Shown piece after piece: positions 10,115 through 18,759 of a DNA stretch of 22,500 nt (within the stretch, counting starts at the first letter, position 1; the number at the start of each line of letters is the position of its first letter). The position numbers were made by a program, and so were the translations under genes. The DNA comes from Glandiceps talaboti. Its lineage: Eukaryota > Hemichordata > Enteropneusta > Spengelidae. The stretch covers positions 7,301,742 through 7,324,241 of the forward strand of contig NC_135565.1 of NCBI RefSeq assembly GCF_964340395.1, written 5' to 3'. The notes beneath the pieces are model-generated. The model saw only the letters and a program-made list of their open reading frames with translations. It was not told the DNA's origin and did no database searches.

Positions 10115-13100
10115 GCAATGTCCATTGGTTGGTGCATACCGATAACAGTTGTGTTCCTCTGTGTTGTTTTCTCAGGCGCTTCACTAGGGGTTTCTGTAAT
10201 CAAAGAAAACATTGATACTTGTCAGTTTGAAGTTCAAGTGAGACAAGCACCACAACGTTAGCCACACAATGAACTAAATCAAACGTATATTATCCACATC
10301 AACATTGTGCAAAAGAGAGAAGAACCTTTAGATTCAAATACTTTGCAATAGAGAGAAGAACGCTTAAATTCAAATACTTTTCATATAACATAAACATGCT
10401 GACAGGCTACAGGCATGCCATAAGATATCAATATTAATGATACCAGTAAAATACAAGTAGTAACCACAACACCATCTACAAAATGAATACATGCAATAAC
10501 TACTGAGTAAAGTCAAATAATGGGAGCATTAGTTAGAATTTTTTGAGAGACGATCAAGTGTATTAAAATTCACTCCATGTTGAAGATTTAATTTATCTCC
10601 TGCCTTATGCTCCTTGTCAAAAAACTGTGGTCAATATAATGAGGATGGGGTTTACTTATTTGGGTCATAATCTGTACCAGGCAAAAACATGCACGGATTG
10701 TGAAGAACCTCACATAACACATACGTTTAACTTACCGTATATTGAAAATGGGCGTATAAAAAGGGAATATGTAAAAACCAATGAAGTGCATTAAGTAATG
10801 GCAAACACAACAAGGAAATGTTCCCAAACGTAAGGCACAGATCTTAAATTTGTCTATGTATACATACGTGTATGTGTGTGAGTCTGTCTGTCTATCTGTG
10901 TCTGTGTGTGCCCTCGTACAGTATAAGAGATTTCTGCTTTCCAAAATAATATGTACAAAACATGAGACGTGTTAAGATATCATCCGAATAAAGCGAATCG
11001 ATATAACGTATGTACTTTGCGAAAGAAGTGTCACAAGAGGGCGCACTACTCAATAATTAGGTTAAATATGATGTCAGTATATGAAGTGGTCAACAAAATA
11101 TGCCTAAAACCATACTTGGATTTGTGGGGAATTATATGATTTAGATGATACATACATGCCGTAGTTTATATCATAATATATTGACAACTCGAGAATACAA
11201 TCTATCTTTTCCATGAAACACGATATTTAAAAAAAAAAAACGTAATAGTGTTAATCCACTTTTCGTCAAATAAGTGCTACCGAACCGTATTTGAAATTGC
11301 AATATGCCGTGTTATATCTCAGCACGATCGAAGTTAAATAGCTTGAGAGTATTTCCCAAAATAACTGAAAAGCAGGAATCGATAAAGCCAAAAAAATAGG
11401 TGTTGTTCTTTGTACTTACCAGCACGATGAACATTAATATCGGAATGTAATGGACCGTCGGGAGTGTTCACCACAATTTTATATAAACCCTTTCTAGCAG
11501 AGCTTTCAAAATGGAGAGAAATGTATCCAGTAAGGAAGGCCATCTCGATGTCCTTCTTCAAAGTGTCGTCGTATGTTGTGTTGTCTATTGGTTGTCCATC
11601 CTTAAAAGTATATGTTATAATGTAAATCTTGTCAGGTTCGGCTTCCATGGAGAGAGACACGTCACCAGCCTTGCTAAGTTCTTTCATTGGAATCATAACG
11701 TCTATTTGTCTATCGCTTTCAACACTGACATTGATGTAACTTGCATCTGAAATACAATAATATTATATTATTTGTAATCAAAACTTACCAATACGAAAAA
11801 ATCGTACACCATCATTTATTTACAGATACTATTTAGTTATTCGGAATTGCAATTTTTACCACGCATAATGTGTTTATATTACGGCACTTCAAAAACTTGA
11901 CTCACACATGACATCTGAGCCACAAAGTCATGTTTGGATTTGGTGGGCAAACGTTATACAATGTACAAACCGGATGTAAACAGAATGCTTCCGGTAAGAG
12001 ACAGAGAACATTTAACCAGGTGTAAAGTGATTGCCAACCGTAAGAACAAAAACGTATGATTGGTTCCAGTTCTTAAAAGATTGTTGATTTATTTATTTAT
12101 TTTTTTTAATAAGACATTTGCATAACTCATGAAATCTAACTATTAACGAATATACCAATTACGAATTGTACATTATTGCTTTCCTTAATTGTTACATTTA
12201 ACGGGTTATGCAAGTGCCTTATTAATACTCAAAACTACGTCAAGAAATTTTTATAAGGACACACATGCTCTTTGCCTTCCTCGATGTATATACAGAATGA
12301 CACGACGTATGCTCAACTATGGAACTGACTCAAAGTCAAAACTACATCAACATGTTCAAAGTGATATCCCACATATTCAGATATTTCAAAACATCGTTAA
12401 AAATACTGTAAACGATGGTGAGGTCTCGACTCTAAGAGAAAAGTGTTCTATCCTATCGCAGGCACCACCGCGATAACTATAAATAATGGCATAGGGTGTT
12501 TCCCCACGATTATCGCCACTGAGAGTAAAGTTGTGTTTTGTCTGGCATACATACCAGCAAATGAATAAATTCTACTGTAAGCAACCATAGTTCCTGTAGA
12601 ATTAAGGACTGAATAGGTTGCTGCGTCCATGATGGAGAAATCCTCAAAGGCCAATGACAAATTACCAGTCTGTTGTGCTATCCAGTAACGGCTTCTCTTA
12701 CTGATAGCATTTCTCTCCATTGTACATATGGTGTCTGACGGTTGGCCTGCAAGAGGAAAATATAAAGTACCAAGTCGAACATTATGGTCAAGCATGCTAC
12801 ATCCCATCCATCCACACACACACACACACACACGCCCGCCCGCCCGCCCGCCCGCGCGCGCACACACACACACACACGTGCGTGCGTGCATACATGCACA
12901 CACACACATACATACATAGATACATTCATACAAACATACATACATACATACATACATATATACATGCATGCATGCATGCATGCATGCATATACATACATA
13001 CATACATACATACATACATACATACATACATACATACATACATACATACATACACATACAATGTACAGGCTGGCAGGCTGGCACACTTCCTTCATGTTCT

Positions 13101-15140
13101 TGTAATTATAATAGTTATTCTCGGAGCTTAACAATAAACAAAAGAAAACAAAACCTACCATATGCATATGGGTCCTTCTTGAAGCAAATATCCTTCCCGT
13201 GTGCAAGCTTTTCAATGGCAAGAAATAGTATGAATTGCATATTTTGTGGCAGATATATGTCGTCTCCAAATATCGCCCAGATAACTGGTAGTGATGTAGA
13301 CATGGTATCTTGTTCTGTGTGATATTAGAAACAATTCTGTATATCAGTTTGAATGTTACTTATGTAAATAATACTTATGTATGCATGGAACCTCCATTTA
13401 AAGTAAAATTGGGTTGTTCATTACCATTGCTACAAAACTGCTAAACATAAGGCCCATTCAAGGTAATATAATGCCCGATGGATCCTAACTGATTCTGCAG
13501 CAATTGTGCGTAAAATCGGTGCCAGCAATGGGATGCCAAAATCACAAAAGAATGCCAAGTTAGAAAATACAGTTAGTCAGAGTAAAATGTGATCCTCCCC
13601 CTAATAACATTTTCTAAGATATTGTGTTCTACTGAAAATCGATTTGTAAAAAGTGACAACCCAACCCTTTGTATTTCCTGAAGGCACACTTCTTGCCTGA
13701 CCTAATTTGGGCACTAGTAGACGTCATATTACCTCTTGTGTTGTTACGTAGCAAATATTTGCTTTGGCTTTCAGCTTCATTGAATAGTTGCTAGAACCTG
13801 ATAGACAGGCAAGAAGTTTAGCATATTGCAATTGCGCTTCAGTGATTGAGCAATATGTTTTATATCTTAACAGACTTACCGGAAATGGTTACATTGAAGT
13901 TGAAGACAAGTGGATCATTGGGTGATGTTATTAATGATACCTTCATGATAAATGCATCCATCATGTGTTTACCACTATGTACGTCTAGCGAAATGTAGCC
14001 ACTGTTGACACTTAACATAATCTTCTTGCTTAACTGTTCATCATATACCGTAGGGTGTGTTGGACGTCCATCTTTAATGTCAAAGGTCAGGATGTAATCC
14101 TTTGATTCAGCTTGCATGAGGGATATGTCAACAGCCTCGTCAAGTACATGTAGGTGTATGGGAACACATACATGTAAATGTTTGTTACTCTCTCCAGTAA
14201 TATAGATGTTTCTGGAATCTATAGTAACAAAAGCTTCAATAACTTTATCTTGATAAAAATGATTAGATTCGGAACGTGAAAGCGAAAATCGATGTGCAAA
14301 TGCAAGTGAAAATGTATTTGAATTTAAATTTACAATGCAAATTGATATGATAAATACGTTTTTTTAATTGATTTGTGATAACCTGAGCCGTCTCGGTTGC
14401 CGTAAAGTAGTAAACGTAGACATTGTTATCAGTGAAAGCGTAAAAGGTTTCGAAATATGGTTAAAAGTTCGAATTGAAGTTCAGAAATCGCATTGACAAC
14501 AGACCACCACCCCCATAAACGAAGTTTGTTTACTGAGAGTGTGCGACATTCTGCCCTTTTTCCTTAACAAGAGACAGTTGTGATAACAAAACAATCACGT
14601 ACATTAGTAATATCATGAGTTTTGATTTCACTTTTAAAATCTTTAATTTAGCTATTATACATACCTGTAAATGGGGTGACTCGGCTGTAAGCTATCACAT
14701 TTCCTGTGCTATAGTTAAATACCATGTAAATTACTGACTTCGTACCGGTGAAATCATCAATAACAAAAGACAAATTACTAGTACCAAGTTGTCCTACTAC
14801 CCTGTGACCATCATCCATATTGTCTGTAATGCCCTCCACTGTACACCCTATATGTTCCATTTGTTCTGTAGAGGAATGTTGTTCAATATTGTTTGATTAT
14901 TGGACAACAATTCATGTAACAACCACGTTATATTTGAAAACAATATTTATTCATTACTTCACTGCTTCCGCTGAAATAAGGTTGTTTATTGCCCACGCGG
15001 ACAATGGTCTGCATTGAGATTATAAATCACTCCTTAGCCTATAATGTACATTTCAAAGTAATTAATGAATAACTGTGTGAACAGAAGTAAGGCATGTTAT
15101 ACATTTTTACAAACGGCCTACTTTTGTTTCTGACTTTATA

Positions 15141-15209
<69 letters not shown>

Positions 15210-16240
15210 ATGTTGTCCCATTTAATCATCAATACTGATAACCGACAGAAAATGACAATCTTACCATTGTAAAACTTCTTAAAGCACACGGTCTGGTTAT
15301 TAACAATGTCCATGTCAAGAGCTAATATCAATGATATGTTCGGTAGCACGTACAAGTCGTTACCAAATTTAGAATGGATCTGTATTGTTTCATTTTTGAT
15401 GATCTCGTCTATGGAGATAACATATATGAAAAAATGTGAGTTCAAAGCGATACATGAATTACATAGCAACAATGTAACACGACTGTGTGAATTAATCAAG
15501 GAATTGTTCATGAAACTCTCTCCCTACAAACGCTTTATGCATGCAGATGACTCATTGTTATTTTCCATTCTGCATACAATTATTGATTATTTATATATGC
15601 ATATATGTTTTTTTACCTGTCGTCAAAATAACTTTTATTCGGATGGGTATAAACACAATAAATCATGTCTCTAGATCACATACAGTCCATTTCAAGTTAC
15701 CGTTCACTTGCTCTTCTTCATACAACCACACAGTAATTAAACGGATAAGAAACCACATACGCTACACTGGATGGCTAGATTGAATGAATACAGTTTCTTG
15801 CTACTTTTTTGTCTAAGTGAATCGAAGTCATGCATGTAAATATTTGTTTGCAGTACATTCAAATAGTTCATTTCATTTTGTCAGCATTGTCATCGTGCTA
15901 ATTTAGTGCAGAATATGTAATGGTTTATTGGTTTCTGTTTCATTAAATCAAATACAGCCTGTGAATGACAACCTGGAACGGGCTATAGGTGATTGTATTG
16001 TTTTTCACTCTAGTACGTATATGATTTGAAAAACAAAATCCACGTAAACATCGATGCCTCATTCTCATTATAACAATGAATAATATAACATCTCTAAGAC
16101 TTACACAGACTTTAGCAATGATCAAAATCTTACTCAAAGTTTACTAAGTATGACATATTAATGATTGACTTCAAATAGTTACCTGTACGATATGCAGCAG
16201 TACAAGACAAACATAAAAATATCATTACAATCGCTACCAT
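8794..16240 (-). CDS. Single-pass membrane protein with four cysteine-poor Ig-like domains (gene span, nine coding exons)
   Basis: Exons at 16183-16240, 15265-15408, 14665-14865, 13880-14218, 13159-13314, 12555-12746, 11420-11746, 10140-10193 and 8794-9005 join into one open frame of 561 codons. Every junction has GT-AG and is phase 1. Order: signal peptide, V-like Ig 1 (split exons a and b), I-set-like Ig 2 (exon c), V-like Ig 3, I-set-like Ig 4, Thr/Pro stalk, one transmembrane helix, and a ~30-residue basic tail with no ITAM, ITIM or kinase. Modules 1 and 2 are tandem duplicates. Numerous NxS/T sequons support a cell-surface glycoprotein. I do not recognise a named family. Adhesion or ligand recognition is inferred from the architecture only. 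It converges on the kinase gene. Confidence 0.85.
10060..10111. repeat. (CA)n microsatellite next to the stalk exon
   Basis: A nearly pure CA run of about 50 bp preceded by CGCGCG. On the transcribed - strand it is (TG)n and starts 29 nt past the stalk exon donor. Confidence 0.97.
10140..10193 (-). CDS. Ig-receptor stalk exon (54 bp)
   Basis: The exon lies between a TTTGATTACAG acceptor and a GTATGC donor, phase 1 at both ends. It encodes ETPSEAPEKTTQRNTTVI, a Thr/Pro/Ser-rich juxtamembrane linker with one NTT sequon. It joins in frame to exon c2 and to the transmembrane exon. Being symmetric, it can be skipped without a frame change. A (TG)n run starts 29 nt downstream of its donor on the - strand. 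Prediction rests on splice signals, phase and composition. Confidence 0.75.
10314..10384 (+). repeat. Two-copy 36 bp tandem duplication
   Basis: AGAGAGAAGAAC followed by CTTTAGATTCAAATACTTTGC at 10314-10349 is repeated at 10350-10384 with four or so changes. It lies in the intron between exon c2 and the stalk exon. Confidence 0.85.
11420..11746 (-). CDS. Ig-receptor exon c2: I-set-like domain 4
   Basis: Bounded by TATTTCAG and GTAAGT, phase 1 at both ends, 109 codons, no cysteine. GDVSLSMEAEPDK, ITYTFKDGQPI and the late GLYKIVVNTPDG follow the I-set plan (B strand L-x-C, C strand W-x-KDG, F strand G-x-Y-x-C-x-x-x-x-x-x-G). Met and Ile replace the two disulfide cysteines and Tyr replaces the Trp. 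Closest relative in the window is exon c1. Confidence 0.88.
12555..12746 (-). CDS. Ig-receptor exon b2: C-terminal half of V-like domain 3
   Basis: Bounded by CTCTTGCAG and GTATGT, phase 1 at both ends. It starts QPSDTICTMERN and includes NLSLAFEDFSIMDAATYSV, a very clear V-set E-F pattern with D-A-A-T-Y-S-V where D-x-G-x-Y-x-C is expected. It ends YSRIYSFAG. The long CA/CATA repeat lies in the intron before it. Confidence 0.87.
12811..13053. repeat. Compound CA / CCCG / GCAT / CATA microsatellite in the a2-b2 intron
   Basis: Successive blocks are (CA)n, (CGCC)n, (CG)n, (CA)n, (GTGC)n, (CATA)n, (GCAT)6 at about 12965-12988 and a long (CATA)n to 13053. All frames through it are open, giving spurious His-Thr, Tyr-Val-Cys-Met and Ala-Arg-Pro polypeptides. 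Confidence 0.97.
13159..13314 (-). CDS. Ig-receptor exon a2: N-terminal half of V-like domain 3
   Basis: Bounded by TCACACAG and GTAGGT, phase 1 at both ends. It encodes EQDTMSTSLPVIWAIFGDD then IYLPQN and ends ICFKKDPYAYG. FGDD-IYLP matches the V-set A'-B turn, again lacking the canonical Cys. The single Cys near the exon end is conserved with exon a1. Confidence 0.85.
13880..14218 (-). CDS. Ig-receptor exon c1: I-set-like domain 2
   Basis: Acceptor TACTATAG and donor GTAAGT, phase 1 at both ends, 113 codons. The call starts upstream of the first ATG in the frame because DSRNIYITGE aligns with exon c2's DASYINVSVE. It contains VDISLMQAESKDYILTFDIK and KDGRP, matching the Ig I-set B to C strands (L-x-C ... 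W-x-KDG-x-P), with Met in the Cys position and Phe in the Trp position. Confidence 0.85.
14665..14865 (-). CDS. Ig-receptor exon b1: C-terminal half of V-like domain 1
   Basis: Bounded by CTCTACAG and GTATGT, phase 1 at both ends. It begins EQMEHIGCTVEG and contains NLSFVIDDFTGTKSVIYMV, the counterpart of the V-set E-F strand pattern L-x-I-x-(N/D)-x-x-x-x-D-x-x-x-Y-x-C, with Val where the Cys would be. Homologous to exon b2; both end in a (I/T)xxF-x-G segment. Confidence 0.85.
15146..15208. repeat. (TG)n microsatellite in the a1-b1 intron
   Basis: A pure TG run of ~60 bp starts about 56 nt into the intron after exon a1 and reads (CA)n in the pre-mRNA. Confidence 0.97.
15265..15408 (-). CDS. 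Ig-receptor exon a1: N-terminal half of V-like domain 1
   Basis: Bounded by CTCCATAG and GTAAGA, phase 1 at both ends. KFGNDLYVLPN corresponds to the G-(D/E)-x-(V/L)-x-LP-C stretch of V-set strands A'-B, with Asn where the Cys should be. The exon ends VCFKKFYN. It is homologous to exon a2 (IFGDDIYLPQ ... ICFKKDPYAY). Confidence 0.85.
16183..16240 (-). CDS. Ig-receptor exon 1 (coding): signal peptide
   Basis: Encodes MVAIVMIFLCLSCTAAYRT, a short signal peptide with a hydrophobic core and small residues before a likely cleavage site after TAA. It ends ACAG before GTAACT, in phase 1. A TTGCAG acceptor ends at 16261, so this exon probably begins at 16260 and is preceded by a separate 5' UTR exon. 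The frame upstream of the ATG reads through intron-like sequence, which is why this ATG was chosen. Confidence 0.85.
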
Positions 16241-16600
16241 TTTCAAAATATATTTTTTATCTGCAACGAAAATAAAGATATGTTTAAAATTAATATATAA
16301 TAATAGAATCCAAAGAAATAGTAAAAAATATATATACAGTAAACTAGACACTGTCGTCAAACGTTTTGTTTTTATAATTGAGACAACACAACTTTCGCAA
16401 CTTGTATTTCGCATGTCACAGCTGGTAGCCAAGAGTCATAGTACACGTCGCAGTGAAGGTTGCGGGTCACAGTTTAGCAAATGACATGTCCCTGTCGTGA
16501 CCCGTATTCATAGTTTGGCGGTCAGTTGCATATTTTTTTAAAAATTTTAGTCATTGCTTGACTTTCGCTGCTCTAAGGGACCGGACAGAATTTACGGCAT

Positions 16601-16740
16601 GGGGGGGGGGGGGGGGGGCTGGGGAGAAATTATCTCTGACTTGGTTTTTTTCCTGGCGCCCCCCCCCCATCCACTGTGACCAAAATTTCACAGCCCCCCC
16701 CCTTTCAAAGGTATAAACATTTTATGCTCCCCCCCACCAA
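16601..16740. repeat. Cluster of G and C homopolymer tracts
   Basis: A G18 run at 16601-16618 is followed by C runs at about 16659-16668, 16694-16702 and 16727-16735. The intervening sequence includes CACTGTGACCAAAATTTCACAG. Four runs of at least seven G/C lie within 140 bp, upstream of the Ig-receptor gene. Confidence 0.9.
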
Positions 16741-17039
16741 AAAAACTGTAATATTTCTTTTGGTACTACTATTATGTTACTATTTCAACCAAACAACTTA
16801 GTAGTTGTAGAGGAAGTTTTTTAGAAAACAAAACAAAATAAAACATTTTGACCATACATGTAATCATACACATGTGGTATAATCTTGTTTATTTCCCAAC
16901 TAGACACCATAAGTAGTCATCACTTAAGACCAAGGCATTTGATGTGGTGGTTTTAACTGTCATTCACTGATACATACACAGAAACACAGACACAGAGTAA
17001 ACACACATTCACATGCGTGATTTGTGAAAAACTGTAGTG

Positions 17040-17470
17040 GGGACATTTGTGGGGAGTATCTAAGGACATCACATCACCTACATAGTGTATTCAAATATCT
17101 ATTTATACTCATAACACAATAACTATCTAATTTCAGACATTTGTGATGTCATGAAGTGCTAGCAAACTAAGGATTTTATGCACACTGAGGTCTGACAAAT
17201 ATAGCTTTCACTTTCCTACACCAAATGCATTACCAATACACATGTAAATGTAACACATTTGTGACTTCATGAAAGTGCAAAGAAATTCAGAATGTTGTGG
17301 AATACTTAGATGTAATCAATATGCTTTCAGTTCCAAAACCATACATATTTAAACCTATAGTGTCAGGCATTTGTGACTTCATGATGGGGACAGAAAATTC
17401 AGAATTGTATTCAATACACTGTACAGTGATCAGATGAGTATTACTCACAGTTTTCTAAACCATTCACATT
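17040..17470 (+). repeat. Tandem repeat, ~115 bp period, three to four copies
   Basis: CATTTGTGACTTCATGA recurs at 17138, 17256 and 17368 (spacing 118 and 112 bp), with a more diverged CATTTGTGGGG at 17044. Following blocks, such as AAATTCAGAAT and CAATA, also recur. No coding potential is seen. Confidence 0.85.
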
Positions 17471-17641
17471 AAGCTTGAAGTGCAGTGTCAATGATGAATA
17501 GCCTTTGCAATACAATCCCTTTATTCATAATCTTGAATTTACATATATGAATTAATCTGGCCAGACGTTTTTGTATTTACATTTTTCACCAAAAGGTCAC
17601 TTTTTAATCACATAAATTACAGGTCCTATGCTAGTATATTA

Positions 17642-17643
<2 letters not shown>

Positions 17644-17680
<37 letters not shown>
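17644..17680. repeat. (TA)n tract left of palindrome I
   Basis: A pure TA run that ends directly at the outer edge of the palindrome I left arm. Confidence 0.97.
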
Positions 17681-17683
<3 letters not shown>

Positions 17684-17708
17684 TTGGTAGTACTGGAACT
17701 CTTTCTTG

Positions 17709-17751
17709 GGTGTAACTCGGAGTTTCACGCATATTGCGATCATCAGACACC
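17709..17751 (-). ncRNA. Hammerhead ribozyme, type I, minimal (palindrome I, - strand)
   Basis: This is the exact mirror of the + strand motif in the other arm, so it has an identical core, stems and GTT triplet. Predicted cleavage on the - strand is between 17714 and 17713. In a transcript crossing the whole palindrome, the 75 bp arms would compete with the ribozyme fold. Confidence 0.85.
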
Positions 17752-17761
17752 TGATGATCTA

Positions 17762-17804
17762 GGTGTCTGATGATCGCAATATGCGTGAAACTCCGAGTTA
17801 CACC
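17762..17804 (+). ncRNA. Hammerhead ribozyme, type I, minimal (palindrome I, + strand)
   Basis: All required parts are present in order. Stem I is GGTGT (17762-17766) with ACACC (17800-17804). Core CTGATGA is at 17767-17773. Stem II is CGCA/TGCG with an ATA loop (17775-17785). Core GAAA is at 17787-17790. Stem III is ACT/AGT with a CCG loop (17790-17798). The cleavage triplet GTT gives predicted cleavage between 17799 and 17800. The only unusual point is T-T opposed at positions 10.1/11.1, where G-C is commonest. Minimal hammerheads with short stem III are known from Penelope-like elements and small retrozymes of animals. Activity is inferred. Confidence 0.85.
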
Positions 17805-17835
17805 CAAGAAAGAGTTCCAGTACTACCAAAACTAT

Positions 17836-17890
17836 TACGCTCTGCCACTGCGGTATAGAGCACTGTCTTAGCAGATTGATACTCACCGAG
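17836..17890 (+). repeat. Tail cassette, copy 1
   Basis: The ~55 bp segment beginning TACGCTCTGCCACTGCGG recurs at 18447-18501 with about three substitutions and, more diverged, after palindrome II. It lies between a palindrome and a (TA)n tract, so it is part of the repeat unit. Confidence 0.9.
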
Positions 17891-17990
<100 letters not shown>

Positions 17991-18021
17991 AGGGTAGAAG
18001 AAAGTCAAGTCGGGTTTTTCG

Positions 18022-18063
18022 TCTCTACAAGCCTGTTTCGTGAGTAAATCACTCGTCAGGAGA
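18022..18063 (-). ncRNA. Hammerhead ribozyme, type I, intact core (palindrome II, - strand)
   Basis: Read on the - strand: stem I TCTC (18063-18060) with GAGA (18025-18022); core CTGACGA (18059-18053); stem II GTGA/TCAC with a TTTAC loop; GAAA (18039-18036); stem III ACA/TGT with a GGCT loop; cleavage triplet GTA ending at 18026. Predicted cleavage lies between 18026 and 18025. G-C occupies position 10.1/11.1, as in the commonest consensus, and all core bases are conserved. Self-cleavage is expected from the known structure-function rules but is not shown here. Confidence 0.88.
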
Positions 18064-18097
18064 TGTTGATGTACATTAATCTGGCCAGACATCAACA

Positions 18098-18139
18098 TCT
18101 CCTAACGAGTGATTTACTCGCGAAACAGGCTTGTAGAGA
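18098..18139 (+). ncRNA. Hammerhead ribozyme, core-mutated copy (palindrome II, + strand)
   Basis: Same architecture as its mirror on the - strand, but the first core box reads CTAACGA (18102-18108). The A at 18104 replaces core guanine G5, a base needed for catalysis. A second change turns a stem II U-A pair into a U-G wobble (18110/18120). Stem III, the GTA triplet and stem I are kept. Probably inactive. Confidence 0.85.
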
Positions 18140-18173
18140 CGAAAAACCCGACTTGACTTTCTTCTACCCTCAA

Positions 18174-18241
18174 CATATACTCCGCTCTGCGTGCAGACGT
18201 ATCGAGCACTGTACTACGGATAACTCTTACCACTGACTTCC
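18174..18241 (+). repeat. Tail cassette, diverged copy after palindrome II
   Basis: CCGCTCTGC, then GAGCACTGT and ACTCTTACC, follow the same order as CGCTCTGCC, GAGCACTGT and ACTCACC in the other two cassettes. It is again placed between a palindrome and a (TA)n tract. Confidence 0.75.
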
Positions 18242-18243
18242 TA

Positions 18244-18285
<42 letters not shown>
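18242..18285. repeat. (TA)n tract
   Basis: Mostly pure TA run with one TG near its start, directly following the diverged tail cassette. Confidence 0.95.
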
Positions 18286-18288
<3 letters not shown>

Positions 18289-18349
18289 AATAGTATCAAA
18301 CTCGTAGAATAGAGTGCTTGGTGCTTGGGTAAGCAGGGCGGGAATAATC

Positions 18350-18351
<2 letters not shown>

Positions 18352-18432
<81 letters not shown>
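18352..18432. repeat. (TA)n tract left of the hairpin-less unit
   Basis: About 80 bp of pure TA abutting the palindrome remnant at 18430. Confidence 0.95.
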
Positions 18433-18435
<3 letters not shown>

Positions 18436-18501
18436 TTAAAAACTATTACGCTCTGCCACTGCGGTATAGAGCACTGTCTTAGCAGACCGATACTCACCTA
18501 G
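18430..18501 (+). repeat. Hairpin-deleted repeat unit with tail cassette, copy 3
   Basis: ATAGTTTT-A-AAAACTAT (18430-18446) equals the outermost 8 bp of both palindrome I arms with the ~140 bp interior missing. It is followed directly by a tail cassette nearly identical to copy 1. The layout matches excision of a hairpin, so no ribozyme remains here. Confidence 0.88.
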
Positions 18502-18508
18502 TGTGTGT

Positions 18509-18540
<32 letters not shown>
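18501..18540. repeat. (GT)n microsatellite
   Basis: GT run with one TAA interruption, in the position occupied by (TA)n in the other units. Confidence 0.93.
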
Positions 18541-18543
<3 letters not shown>

Positions 18544-18759
18544 CAACTTGGAGTATATAAGAGTAATCCAGGGTGTATCAAATTAATCTTGAGTAGTGTT
18601 TTTATGCTTCACTAAATAGGTACATACAAACGTACACACATAAATGAAAGTGTAGACATTCAATATTAAAGGCGATATCAAGTGCTATCTCATCACATGT
18701 GATACATGTACAGAAAGCTGTTGGTGAAAAATACGCCTGCACATCTGCAGGGCTCTCGA

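Larger units (their letters stand above)
17678..17835. repeat. Palindrome I: perfect 75 bp inverted repeat, 8 bp loop
   Basis: Arms 17678-17752 and 17761-17835 are exact reverse complements around the loop GATGATCT. Each arm carries one hammerhead ribozyme motif, on opposite strands. The unit is set between a (TA)n tract on the left and a 55 bp tail cassette followed by another (TA)n tract on the right. The perfect match implies recent origin or gene conversion between the arms. Confidence 0.95.

Noticed and set aside
10105-10261. + strand open frame with a signal-peptide-like start (MSIGWCIPITVVFLCVVF)
   Set aside because: The opposite strand holds a phase-matched, splice-bounded stalk exon at the same place. 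The hydrophobic + strand peptide is its antisense shadow.
12811-13053. Regularly repeated tract considered as CRISPR-like array
   Set aside because: Units are 2-4 bp and there are no unique spacers. It is a microsatellite in a eukaryotic intron.
12678-13322. Long open frames of His-Thr, Tyr-Val-Cys-Met and Ala-Arg-Pro repeats on both strands
   Set aside because: They translate the compound microsatellite in the a2-b2 intron. Only the splice-bounded exon parts (12555-12746 and 13159-13314) are supported.
15306-15783. + strand open frames of 122 and 80 codons
   Set aside because: Antisense to exon a1 and its upstream intron, with no domain similarity or splice support.
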